Origin: Coenobita brevimanus
Taxonomy: Eukaryota; Arthropoda; Malacostraca; Decapoda; Coenobitidae
DNA length: 64,000 bases
Direction of reading: 5' to 3'
Assembly (NCBI GenBank): GCA_032717465.1
Contig: JAVRFU010000143.1
Location: forward strand, 1-64,000
Of this stretch, positions 54,470-64,000 are shown piece after piece. Position 1 is the first letter of the stretch. Every line of letters starts with the position of its first letter. Under the pieces are notes generated by a model. The model ran no database searches. It had not been told where the DNA came from and saw nothing but the letters and a program-made list of their open reading frames with translations. The position numbers and the translations under genes are program-made.

Positions 54470-56420
54470 AAAATTGCCTAAAAAAAGATTTCCTTGTATT
54501 TTTGGGATGAAACGCTTTCATCACGGTCGCATCGGGATTTTACTTGTAGGTCCACCCGTTATGTGCAAGACCTACCTGCTAATGGCTCTAATCCCTGTTG
54601 GGTATTTCCATTTTGATGCCGATATCCTCTTCCCTCATAAATCGGTCCAAACCGCTGATTTTCACCATTCCTACCGTACATCCTCCTCTTTTTCCTTTTT
54701 TACTCCGTTCATTCCTTCGGTAGTCCCCATCCTACGCCTCCATTTCTCTTAAGAGACGAATCCTCCTCCAAGACCCCCCTACCTCATTTCCTTTCATTCC
54801 TTTTCCTCCTCCCTTCCTAGAACATGACCCCCTCAGTTCTCCCCTCATCCATTTTCATCCGCTCTTCTCTCCCTCTTCCACTACATCTCTCCTCCTCATT
54901 TACATCCTTTCTCTCTCTCACTTTCCATCGGGTCGCTGGATCCTTCCACTCTCTTCTCTTCCCCTCATCCTTTCATCCGTATATTCGTCGCCTTTCCTCC
55001 CCTCTTTCATTCCCCTCCCCCTCTTGTTCCTTTTCATTGTCCTCTTCCCTTGGGCTTCTTCCCCCTCTTCCTTCATTTTCCTCCCTCACATCTTCTACTT
55101 CCCTCCCCCTCCTCTTCCTCTCACTTCAATTCCTTCATCATCCCCCTTCTTTCACTTCTTTCCCATTTCCCCTTCCCCTTCCTGTTCCCTCGCTCTCCTT
55201 CTTCCATCTTCCCAATACGATTTCTCATTAAGTTAATGAATTTCTTCCCCTTCTCATTCTCTTCTGCTCCCTCCTTCCCCTTCTCCTCCCCCTTCAACAC
55301 TCCTTCTTCCTTCAATAAGGCCCCCACCCTTCCCTACCTCCCTCCTTCACTTCTCTGAGCCACCTTTTCTTTTTCTCAATTTGAGGGACCCTCACTCTTC
55401 TCTTCTATTTTTTCCCCCTCTGCGGATTCCCCTTGCCTCATGCTCGTTATCCCCCTCCTACTATCGCACGAGTCCTTCTCCCCTTCTCTTCCCATATTTT
55501 TGTCACATTCAGATTTCTCCCTCCTTTCCTATTCTTCCCATTTATTGCTTAGATCACGCCTATTTATTAATTCCAAGGGAAATATATTGGACCTTGCCGC
55601 TGAGGTAGCATTGAATATGGGTCTTATGAGTCTCAGAAATAACATCAACTAAAATATATTATTATTTTCGGGGGAGACAGGCAGAGGCAGGAGGGGATCC
55701 CTAAGATTAGGGGGACACCCACTGGGAAGAGGGTCCAGGTTACGACTAGGGAGCCTTGTCTCATTCAGCCAATTCCCGATTTCAGCTTGCCTCGTAATCT
55801 GGGATTGAGTTCGGGCCCCCTGTAGATGCCGCGCTCCCTTCCTTTTCCTAGCGGTAATATAGTCCAAAGACAGGGTTCAAGGTCCTTCCCTTCACTCAAT
55901 TTCGACCTCCCATCTTCTCTTCAGCATTCCCTTCTACTTGCCACTGATTTTCTGGCCTTCCTTCCCTCTCCCTTCCTCTGGATCCCGCATCGCTTCCTCC
56001 CTCTCTTGTTCCTTCATTTTATCTCTGGGCTAATTCATTCCCGTTCCTCCCCCTCACGCATTCCCTCAGCTGATTTTTGAATTCATTGCCTGAGTCTGAG
56101 TTCTTGTCCCCTGATCGTTGCAGCAGGTGCCAATCAACACTCTTCATTCCCCATACTGACTTTCCCTCCCCCTCCCCTCTTCATTCTCTGGGCACATGCT
56201 GATAGATCTAAAGGCAAGGGTCTTCCCTATCTCCGCCTTCTTCACTCCTTCTTGTACACTCTTCACATTCCACTCTCTTCCTTCTCATCCTCTGCCTCCG
56301 GCACTTGAGACATTTATTCTTTCTTCTTATCTCTCCTGATGTCCTCTTCCATTCATTGATGTTCTCTATCTCTTCTCTTCCTACCCCTCTTCTTCTCTCC
56401 CTTCTTCAAATAAACATTTC
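54470..56420. repeat. Pyrimidine-rich (CCT/TTC) tract, about 1.9 kb
   Basis: Plus strand is mostly C and T (TCCTCC, TTCCCTTCC, CTTCCTCC) from about 54660, interrupted by a short mixed segment at 55570-55880. Long Ser/Pro/Leu/Phe frames are a result of composition. Confidence 0.85.
55795..55905 (+). repeat. Dispersed repeat, copy 1 of 2
   Basis: CTGGGATTGAGTTCGGGCC, CCTAGCGGTAATATAGTCCA and CAGGGTTCAAGG match 56885-57005 in the same orientation. GAGTTCGGGCC resembles a tRNA T-arm, so it may be a SINE head. Confidence 0.55.
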
Positions 56421-56439
56421 TCATGTGTACTGTGTACCC

Positions 56440-56535
56440 CCCTCTACTTTCTGGCAGTGGAAGGAACATCAGTGGAGGAAGAGAGTCTACGATACACTAA
56501 ACAGTCACACTTATGACACAGAAAAAATTTTGAAG
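56440..56535 (+). mobile_element. LINE-J fragment (5' part)
   Basis: WQWKEHQWRKRVYDTLNS and GTCTACGATACACTAAACAG resemble the LINE-J segment at 47030-47110. Confidence 0.55.
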
Positions 56536-56884
56536 ACAATCAATTTATTTGGAGAGAGAGAGAGATACTTTTAGAGAGCAAACACAAAGAGAGATCTTAG
56601 AGAGGGCGAGATGAGAGAAGGGGTAGCACTAGAAGATGCAGCTGTTTACATGAGGAGAGAGAGAACTCAATATATATTACCAGTCAGTTCAGACGGATGG
56701 GCAGACAGCAGAGGACAGTGGGGTGAGAGGGGGGGAAGAAAAGTGAGCCAGATGGGAGTGGGAAAGACAGGCAAGAGAGGGAAGGGAAGAAAAATGGTAT
56801 CAGCCAACAGGTCCTTGACCATCCTTATCTCATCTCATCAACGGGTGCAGGCGTCCGCTGAGGACCCCTAGTAGAGATAGAAAG

Positions 56885-57005
56885 AGACTTGGGATTGCAA
56901 GTTCGAGCCGCACCGGGAGCTGTCAGCGCAATATGGGAGGGGTAAAGAGAAGTCACCTCAGTTCCCTAGCGGGGCCATATAGTCCAATACAGGGTGAACT
57001 CCTTT
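56885..57005 (+). repeat. Dispersed repeat, copy 2 of 2
   Basis: TTGGGATTGCAAGTTCGAGC, CCCTAGCGGGGCCATATAGT and CCAATACAGGGTGAAC; see 55795. Confidence 0.55.
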
Positions 57006-57109
57006 TCTTCCTATCGGACCAACATTTGGCTATTCAGCATGAGAAGACAATTATCTACCAGAGTTAGCAAGAGAGGTCTGATGGAACCTGATTTTCAGCC
57101 AGACAGCAT

Positions 57110-57178
57110 ACCTGAGAGGCTGGCAAACTACTCAGCTCAGACTCAAGTCCATTTCATGCCGGTCAGTCTTCTGAGTTG
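57110..57178 (+). mobile_element. LINE-J fragment (RT part)
   Basis: GGCTGGCAAACTACTCAGC and GCCGGTCAGTCTTCTGA match the LINE-J region upstream of YADD in the array (44590-44645). Confidence 0.7.
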
Positions 57179-58629
57179 ATCATTCATTGTTCCCTGGAAG
57201 CCACCTGCGAGGCACATCCTGTCTCAACAGGTCCTTCTGGCATGCATACTAATCTGGGAGTTCAGTTGAGAGGCAGTCCCGGCACCAGCTTGAGCTAATC
57301 AACAGTGGGGTTCTCGCATCTCAACACTAGGGAACTACGAGTGCTCAGCATCGCCAGCGGGCACTCCCACAAAGGTCGGATACATAAAGTGGCATGCTAG
57401 AACGCCGGTATGCCCATTGATCTTTGTCCTAACTCTCACTGCCAGACATCCCACTGGGTTTTCAGTGTCCTCGTATGTGTGTGTGCCCATGGACTCGGAG
57501 TATCATAGAAGGAGACGTAGGTGTGGAGGAATTAGAGGGAGAGCAAGATCATAGGAAGATGGGTGAGAACATCAGAGAAAGGGAGGAAGAGAGGCAGTTG
57601 CAGGAAGTGAGAGAGAGATGAGAGTGGTAGAGCGGACAGAAAGAGAGGCAAGAGCCGCTGGAGAGAGAGAGAGAGAGAGGAAGGGCGAGATGGAGAAGGG
57701 GAGTAGAAAGGATCATGGGCAGACATGATGAAGAGAGAGGGGGACAGGAGGGGGAGAAGGAGGCGAGTGGCTGAGGGAGAAGGATGGGCAGTGAGAGCAT
57801 GGGGACATAAACGTGACCACTGTTGAGAGGTGGGGATCGAGTGAGCAAACCGGGAGGCTGAAGGAAAGATAGTATGCAGAGCAGAGAGGTCAAAGACTGG
57901 GGGAATCTCGAAGAGCCAAGAAGTGGGGGTTGCCCACGTAAGTCCCAGCGCAGTAGGGCAGAACTCGACCTGTCATTTAAATATATATATATGGGGGGGG
58001 ACAGTGTTAAAGATAGAGCCTAGGTCCAAGAGAGGGGCAGTAGCTGAGAAAGAGACGGTGCCATATGAAGGAGCGGAAGTATGAGAGACAATAGTCACAA
58101 ATAGAAGGATCGTTTAGTGAGAGGCAGTACGAGAAAGAGGGGATAAGTGAGGGAGTGAAAGGATAGTGAGAGGCAGCTATGAAAGAGAGGATAGTGAGAG
58201 TGCAGTACGAACTATCAGTGATAGAATAGCAGAGGAATGTTGGGAGAGGAGGAAACAGGAAAAGAGGAGAGGATATGGGAGAAGGAGTCGAGGAGTGGGG
58301 CAGTGCTCGATATAGAGGGTAATATAAGAGTGTGACTTTCAGAGAGATATGAAGGGAAGAGGGAGAGGGCAGAAACTACACCCAGAAAAAGACTGTTTCC
58401 ACAGTATAAAGAGAGAGGGCTTAGGGGCAGTACAAGACACTAGAATACCAGTATAGCATGGAGAGAAGGAGGCTATGGAGAGGCAGAAGAGTGGGCTTAA
58501 AGTAAAGAGAAAGGGTAAGAATGACTTAGTGGCAGATAGGAAAAGAGGGAGTAGCAAAGGGGAAAGGGGGCGGCTGCTGCAGAGAGGCAGTGGCATAGGC
58601 CTATGTACAAAAAAAGGCTCCATGACTTT

Positions 58630-59480
58630 TAAAGCCGTATTTCGGCAATGATAAATTGTAACGCAGGATGCCGGATCAAATGGGAATGGAGAGCATCATA
58701 TCACATATCAAGACTATTGAAATACACTGAAGACCAACTTAGAGGTAAGGGGAAATGGACCAATTGGTTTATGACAGGAGTGAAGGAAATATGCCTGTAG
58801 ACTCGACGAGCTCTCTTACAGGATGGCCAAGATAACGTGGAGGCTTGAGATTGCGCAATGCCACCATGCCGTGGATGCTGTAGTGTGTAGGCAGTGACAA
58901 AATTCAAGGAGAATCCCATGGCGATACTGTGAAACGTGTACACATGCAGTCAAATACATGAGTGCGCACCTGTTGGAGTAATAGAAACATCAGTCAAGAA
59001 AGGGGTCGAGTATGACCACGTGTCGCAGGCTTTTCCAAATTGCCTCTCTACTGGCCGATTGCAATGGGTCATGGAGAAATAAACGAGTTAAACATCATTC
59101 CACGTAGTTTGCTGATTGCTATGACAGACAGCCACCAGTGCTGAAGATTTACGATGAGCAGGAAGATAGGTCAGAGGGTACTGAAGGAGGAAGGAGAGAC
59201 ATCCTGGTCACAGATCATATTGATTACCAGAATCGACAACACACACAGGACCCAGGCTTGTGGGAACAGAACTGGACTCTATAATTTTTCGACGAGATTT
59301 GTTAAGAAGATTACTCAAGCATACGACTGGAGGGTGAGACAAAAGGTCAGACTGGTTAAGTTAGAGCATTATATGAATGTGAATACAAATGAGGTGAGAG
59401 GAGGCACACCTTGGTGCTGTAACGCAAACAAGAGGGCATATAATCCTCATATGTAGCCAGTTGCTAAAATGCATAAAGTG
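58630..59480. other. No gene recognised
   Basis: Mixed-composition sequence. A plus-strand frame at 59154-59456 has no recognised motif. Confidence 0.35.
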
Positions 59481-59722
59481 TCAGATAGGTGTGAAGCACA
59501 GACAGTTTGCATAGCGAACGCTATACCATCAAAGCTGATATAGCACCACGACAGAGGAATGTTGGGAGAAGAAGGTCTGAAAAATGAGAACTCCATGGGA
59601 GAATGAATTGACTTCTACGAATATGTGGAATCCAATGACAGGAGGGGCTAGAGAAAGAGAATGATAAGAGGGGAGTAGCAAGTCCTATGGGAGGGGGAGA
59701 GAGAGAGAGAGAGAAAGCCGCC
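59480..59722. repeat. Purine-rich tract
   Basis: GAGAGAGA and GGGAGGGGGA runs, a shorter version of the 56560-58620 tract. Confidence 0.7.
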
Positions 59723-60284
59723 AATAGAGTTCACTACTTCCGCTACTACAGTACCCTGTTTACTTCTACCTTCATAACAGAAAAAACAGTCACGGCTCTA
59801 CACATCTTCCATTAGCTTCACATGTGTAAATATTGACTTGCCCTCAGTTTGCACAGAGTGGCTTTATACTTCCCCTCCGCAAAACTCCTCTTCTCATTCA
59901 TATTAATGATACATATTGTCATCCTTGGTACATCCCAATGCAGCATATTGCAAGTTGCTGATGACTGATTTCCGTCAAATTCTTTCACATTTACCTTATC
60001 TACTGTAATTTGGATAGTAACCACTGCAAGATTTTCACAATAATGGCAAGGATCCACTCCTCTCCAATCCTTGGCTAATGGGGAAAGAAATTTCGGTTTC
60101 ATTTAATGTGCTCAGAAAATTAAGTACCCCTTAATTATCCCCAGAATTCAGACTCATCCTGTTGCTTCTCATTAACCTTTCTAAATTATACCAATATTCA
60201 TACCCCATATATCCAAACTACACAAACCTCACCTCATGTTCCTTGCCACAAAGGGTTATCTTAAACCCCTTTCAAACGCATCAT

Positions 60285-60500
60285 GGGTGGGACGTACTTT
60301 TCATTCTTCAAGATGCTGTTCATAATATCCACCTCAAAACATGCCTATGTTTCCATTTCAGATCAAATACTGTTCACCACTGTGCAAGTGGATGTGGAGT
60401 GGCTCAAAAGATAAGCCCGGTGTTGGACAGGCATTCAAAAGATAATCCCATCCTTAGATCACTAATCCCCCTCTGCCATAACACACAAGGCAAATTCACA
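60285..60500 (+). pseudogene. Jockey-type LINE RT C-terminal fragment
   Basis: CAGATCAAATACTGTTCACC then CGVAQKISPVLDRHSKDNP in a shifted frame match the region after the RT thumb in jockey/CR1-type elements (SQIKYCSPLC...LDRIQ). The same sequence, better preserved and on the opposite strand, is at 63800-63985. Confidence 0.65.
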
Positions 60501-60589
60501 TGATTTCATTTTTATGTACTAATCAGCTCAACGTTTCCCCTTCTCATCACTCCACATTTATACAAGAATCGGTAGGGACAGATGTAAAG

Positions 60590-61193
60590 GTCATTACTGT
60601 GTAGCTGGGATGATTGGATTCCCTCCCCCAGAGTAAGGCTCATCAATGGATCTATAAGACACAGGATGGTAGCACACACCACATTTCATTAGTATGGGAC
60701 AGATAAAACCCTCACCAAATACTACTCCTCCCCTCTAAAAATAACAATACTGTTTGGTCCCCATCAACATCACATAGATAGCAACTAACATTTACTGAAG
60801 AGACGGAACATCAGTCACTTCTCGCAGGGTGAATCAACCACTGAACTTAAAGTGTGACGCATCATCCCCCCTTCATCCATGTTAGTCCCTCGGCCCCAAT
60901 TCAGCCTACTGATACTTTGTGAAGGAAAGCACAGAAATAACAAATATTCATGGAATCATTGCAAGCAGCCCCTTCCAGATAAGCTTTGTTTTACTCAGGA
61001 CCACCACAGTTTATTTCACTTATGGTCACATCAGCCTACTGTCATCTGTCCAGATATACATCATCAGTATCCTATCTCACTTACTTACTTTGGCAGAGCG
61101 TTCATATTGTCTCGTGAAGACAGCAACCCCCGTCTAACTCCTAGTATTTTCTGGAAGATAAATCTAAGATCAACCACTGCACCTCATCTTTAA
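60590..61193 (+). pseudogene. Gypsy integrase 3' region and end, diverged copy
   Basis: AGCTGGGATGATTGGATTCC, AATGGATCTATAA, CACCACATTTCATTA and CCCCTCTAAAAATAACAA match, in opposite orientation, the integrase C-terminal part at 61680-61860, and the match continues to the element end near 61190 (CATCTTTAATTTCC). Many indels; no open frame. Confidence 0.75.
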
Positions 61194-61246
61194 TTTCCTT
61201 CTGTCTGTGGGTGACTCTGCACTTGTCACTCTTGATTCTTGTAGTA

Positions 61247-62362
61247 GGAATTAAAGATGAATACAGTGAGTTGATCTTAATTTATTATCTTCAGAGAAAA
61301 TCTAAGTTGAACAGGGTATGTCTTACAGAGACAATATAATAAGTAAGTGAGGCTGATGTATGAGATGGTGGTATATCTGGACAGACTATGTAAACTGATG
61401 TGTTATGAGTGAAATAAACTGTGAGTGTCCGATGCGTTGATGGTGTACAAGCTTATCTGGAGCAAAAGTGAAGTTGCAATGATTATGAATATTGTTATTT
61501 CTGATGATAGCCATTTCACAAGGGACTGTATCAGTAGGCTGAAACGTGAAAATGTACGCAGGACAAAGATGAACAGCATGTAAGGATGTGCGGCACTTTC
61601 GTTCAATCGTTGATTCACTTGCAAAAGTGACAGTGTTCCGTCTCTTGGAGACCATGATGAGTTCAATGTCTGTGTTGATGTTGATGATGACCAAAGTGTT
61701 GTTATTTTTAGAGGGGAAGGGGTGTATTTGGTAGTTTTTTATCTGTCCCATATATAATGAAATGTGGTGTGTCACCTATGAATTTATTTATAGATCCATT
61801 AATTGAGGCTTCTACTCTGGGAATCCAATCATCCCAGCTTGCATAATTTTCACTGAGAATGTGTCTTAGCACATCTAATACTTTTTTGTTTTGTCTCTCT
61901 ACTAACCCATTAGATGCTGGGTGATAGGCTAAAATGTTAACCTTTTTGATGTTGTATTGTTTACATATTTCTTGTAAGATCTCAGAAATTCTCCTCCATT
62001 ATCACTTATTAGTACCTTTGGGGTAGTAAAGCGACATATTACATTATCTGTTAATGCCTTTGCTACTGTCTCTGCTGTCTTATCTTTAATTGGAGCTAAA
62101 ATGACATAACGGGAAAAATGATCCATTGCTACTAATAGGTATAGGTTATTATTGTATGATAATGGCATCTTGAGTAAATCAACAGTGACAACGTCCCATG
62201 GTTGATGTGGTACAGGGTAATTACCCATCGGTGCAGGTGTGATTGGGTATCCTTTGTGTTTTGCACATGATCCGCTTCTGTCTATATGATTGTTTATATC
62301 TTTTCGTAATGAAGGCCAGTAATATAACAGCTGGGCTTGTTTGTGTTTATGAACATCTCAGG
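61247..62362 (-). pseudogene. Gypsy-type LTR retrotransposon integrase
   Basis: On the minus strand: a HHCC zinc finger remnant (VHKHKQAQLLYYWPSLRK, SCAKHKGYP), then the rve core with the first Asp in DVVTVDLLKMP, the second in VLISDNGGEF, and the Glu in HPASNGLVERQNKK. A one-base deletion near 61986 after SDNGGEF breaks the frame. After the core come SWDDWIPRVEASINGS and TPHFIIYGTDKKLP. Gag, protease and RT are absent. The 3' part beyond 61400 probably includes LTR sequence. The enzyme would insert the reverse-transcribed element. Confidence 0.9.
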
Positions 62363-62379
62363 CAGAATTGTACTAGTGT

Positions 62380-62890
62380 ATTTTATGCTGTTTTAATCTG
62401 CATTTGAAATGCTGGGATAATGAATGAAGTATTTAAGAGAAGACTGTGAGGATTATAGGATAATATTGCCAATTACTGTAGTATAAATCTCTGTATGTTC
62501 TCCCTCTGCAGTATTCAAACTTCTAAATAGTAGATAGAATTAGCAGCATTTCAAATCATCCTGCATGATAGGTCTAGTTATCCTGCCAGCAACCACGGCT
62601 TGGCACTCAGTGCAGAGTTACCTGAATGCAGTACATCATCAAGGGAGTGGATGACGGTAATGGTATACTGTACAGGATAAAACTAACTGAAGTCTTGGAC
62701 ATTTTCGTTTATTTGCTGTCTCTTATCAACTGGATGGGTTACACATATAGCCTTAATAAATTGCTTTTAGCACGATGCATTTCCTAGACTGGGTGAAATA
62801 GTTTGGCAGCATCAAGAATAAACTAGAGTACAGAAGCACTACATTCAGAACCATGTGAGGCTTAGCAGGACCCAGACTCTTAGTGAAGCA
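62380..62890. other. No gene; possible element H scrap
   Basis: At 62627-62658 CAGTACATCATCAAGGGAG then TGGATGACGGT resembles the reversed 5' end of element H. Otherwise unassigned. Confidence 0.35.
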
Positions 62891-62894
62891 ACTT

Positions 62895-62972
62895 GCATAG
62901 AATCATAGGGCTCCTACGCTCCTCATGGGGCAGTATAGGACTGGATAATGGATGGATGGATTATTATCATTA
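62895..62972 (+). mobile_element. SINE-F 3' end with (ATGG)n tail
   Basis: GGGCTCCTACGCTCCTCATG, GGGCAGTATAGGACTGGAT, AATGGATGGATGGA. Confidence 0.8.
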
Positions 62973-62979
62973 TATTTTT

Positions 62980-63590
62980 ATAGTTAGACACCAGAATATT
63001 GGATGACGTCACTGTTCGTGGTAAAGCCTGGTGTGTGTGGGAGATTTATGCATTCTTTTATGCACATGATAATTTTAAGGCTTTGTTTTTCTTTAGCTTT
63101 CTTGATTATTATGAATGCGTTTATATTTATGTTAGTGAGATATACAGTATTTGTATGAACTTTTGTAATTGGTGTCATAGGTATGAGGCCATATTTTACA
63201 AACAGTGTACAGGGTTTTGCCGTCAGTGATCCACAAAATTGAGAGTTTACTGTATATCAGATGTGCCAGACAGACCAGCATACAGGTGCTTTGTCCTGAG
63301 TATATACACTTACCCTGCTGCTCTGCCACTTTACCTTGATAGTGTCATCCTTCATTGATGTAATTTATTAACAAAATTGTTCAAAATATATATAGGTAGG
63401 TCCTGTTACACAAGCCTGGGCAGTTTAGATCCATTCTCGGTCATCCAAGGTTCCAAGCTTTGCCAATCTGCTATCAGTGGAAGCTTGGAAGTGAGAGGAA
63501 AATTTGCCTTTTACAGTGTTTAGATACAAATACTGCTTGTTGACATGTTTATTATTTAGGGTTGCTACACTCTCATCTTAAATGTCAGGA
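62980..63590. other. No gene recognised
   Basis: AT-rich unique sequence. Confidence 0.4.
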
Positions 63591-63597
63591 CCAACAT

Positions 63598-63655
63598 GCC
63601 TAGCCCCAGGCTCCTACGCTGCTCATGGGGCAACGTAGGATTGGATGATGGATGC
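63598..63655 (+). mobile_element. SINE-F 3' end
   Basis: CCTAGCCCCAGGCTCCTACG, CTGCTCATGGGGCAACGTAG, GATTGGATGATGGATG. Confidence 0.8.
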
Positions 63656-63799
63656 TATACTCATGTTTCCCTACAATTTGTGTGCAATCACTAATCAGAG
63701 TTACAAGTTTGTGGACATGGATGCAATATCAGTGACATTTCTGGGGGATATTTATGTTTCTATTACAACAAATGAGCATTAGTATATGTCATGTGAATT

Positions 63800-63985
63800 T
63801 GTATGTGTGTGTTATGGCAGGATTATTGATTAATCTAATGGGATTATTTTGAATTTTGTCCAACTGCCTCGAGGCAACCGCTCCACATCCACTGCACAGT
63901 GGTGAACAGTATTTGATCTGAGAACGCACATGACTTTAGTATATTGTGGCCATCTGCTCGTCAGTGAAGAACTCACGTACTCTGT
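63800..63985 (-). pseudogene. Jockey/CR1-type LINE RT C-terminal fragment
   Basis: The minus strand encodes FTDEQMATIY, a stop, then SHVRSQIKYCSPLCSG, CGAVASRQLDKIQNNP and IRLINNPA, matching the post-thumb region of many arthropod non-LTR elements (EQ..T.Y...IR....YCS...LD..Q..AIRLI). It may continue beyond the window end. Confidence 0.8.
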
Positions 63986-64000
63986 ACGTAGAAGCACCCT

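Larger units (their letters stand above)
56560..58620. repeat. Purine-rich (GAGAG/GGA) tract, about 2 kb
   Basis: Plus strand mostly A and G (GAGAGAGAGA, GGGAGAAGGAG), with mixed segments at 56870-57480. The strand bias is opposite to 54470-56420. Confidence 0.85.

Noticed and set aside
54824..55867. Ser/Pro/Leu/Phe-rich frames as secreted or membrane proteins
   Set aside because: The pyrimidine-rich strand gives these residues in every frame; no conserved pattern.

Overview
This window looks like intergenic and intronic DNA from a large, repeat-rich animal genome. Several things suggest an arthropod, most likely a decapod crustacean: the mixture of non-LTR retrotransposons, a gypsy-type LTR element, TTF-type hAT transposons, tRNA-derived SINEs, arthropod-style short tandem repeats, and a mitochondrial ribosomal protein gene with small exons and long TE-filled introns. 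That host assignment is inference. Nothing bacterial (operons, ribosome binding sites, CRISPR) is present.

Repeat labels used below. LINE-A: non-LTR element whose 3' end is a (CGAAA)n tail. LINE-B: related element with a (TAGA)n tail. LINE-J: jockey-like element with reverse transcriptase (RT) motif YADD. Element H: about 370 bp, non-coding, with a conserved hairpin and the LINE-B tail. SINE-D: about 145 bp with a (GAT)n tail. SINE-E and SINE-F: tRNA-headed elements, F ending in (ATGG)n.

Layout. 1-2000: decayed LINE pieces and one possible exon. 2005-8786: a minus-strand LINE-A cut open by a 3,847 bp hAT transposon (4603-8449) with exact 8-bp target duplications; removing it rejoins the LINE endonuclease reading frame. 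8900-12300: putative minus-strand exons of an unidentified gene. 11-24 kb: LINE-B, LINE-A, SINE-F, element H and old tandem repeats. 18734-26570: three minus-strand exons of the mitochondrial ribosomal protein uS10m (mRpS10) in matching splice phase, with introns of about 5.4 and 2.1 kb. 28.1-28.6 kb: two plus-strand exons that read as part of a SWIM zinc-finger protein. 30.0-30.1 kb: a minus-strand THAP-type first exon. 31.8-32.9 kb: a decayed ZBED5/SCAND3-like hAT transposase. 34-40 kb: LINE tails, SINE-D, several minisatellites, a 294 bp TIR element and a complete element H with a 12-bp target duplication. 40.5-43.1 kb: satellite built on ATGT repeats, with a very uniform 39-bp minisatellite. 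43.86-54.38 kb: a four-unit tandem array of a dead LINE-J carrying a Harbinger-like MITE. 54.5-59.7 kb: a pyrimidine-rich stretch that switches to purine-rich. 60.3-64 kb: jockey RT pieces and two gypsy integrase copies arranged tail to tail.

The host genes visible are mRpS10 (firm), the SWIM and THAP exons (moderate) and the unidentified minus-strand exons (weak to moderate). Nearly everything else is mobile-element or satellite DNA, and the nesting gives relative ages: LINE-A before the hAT insertion, and LINE-J decay and MITE insertion before the tandem array formed.
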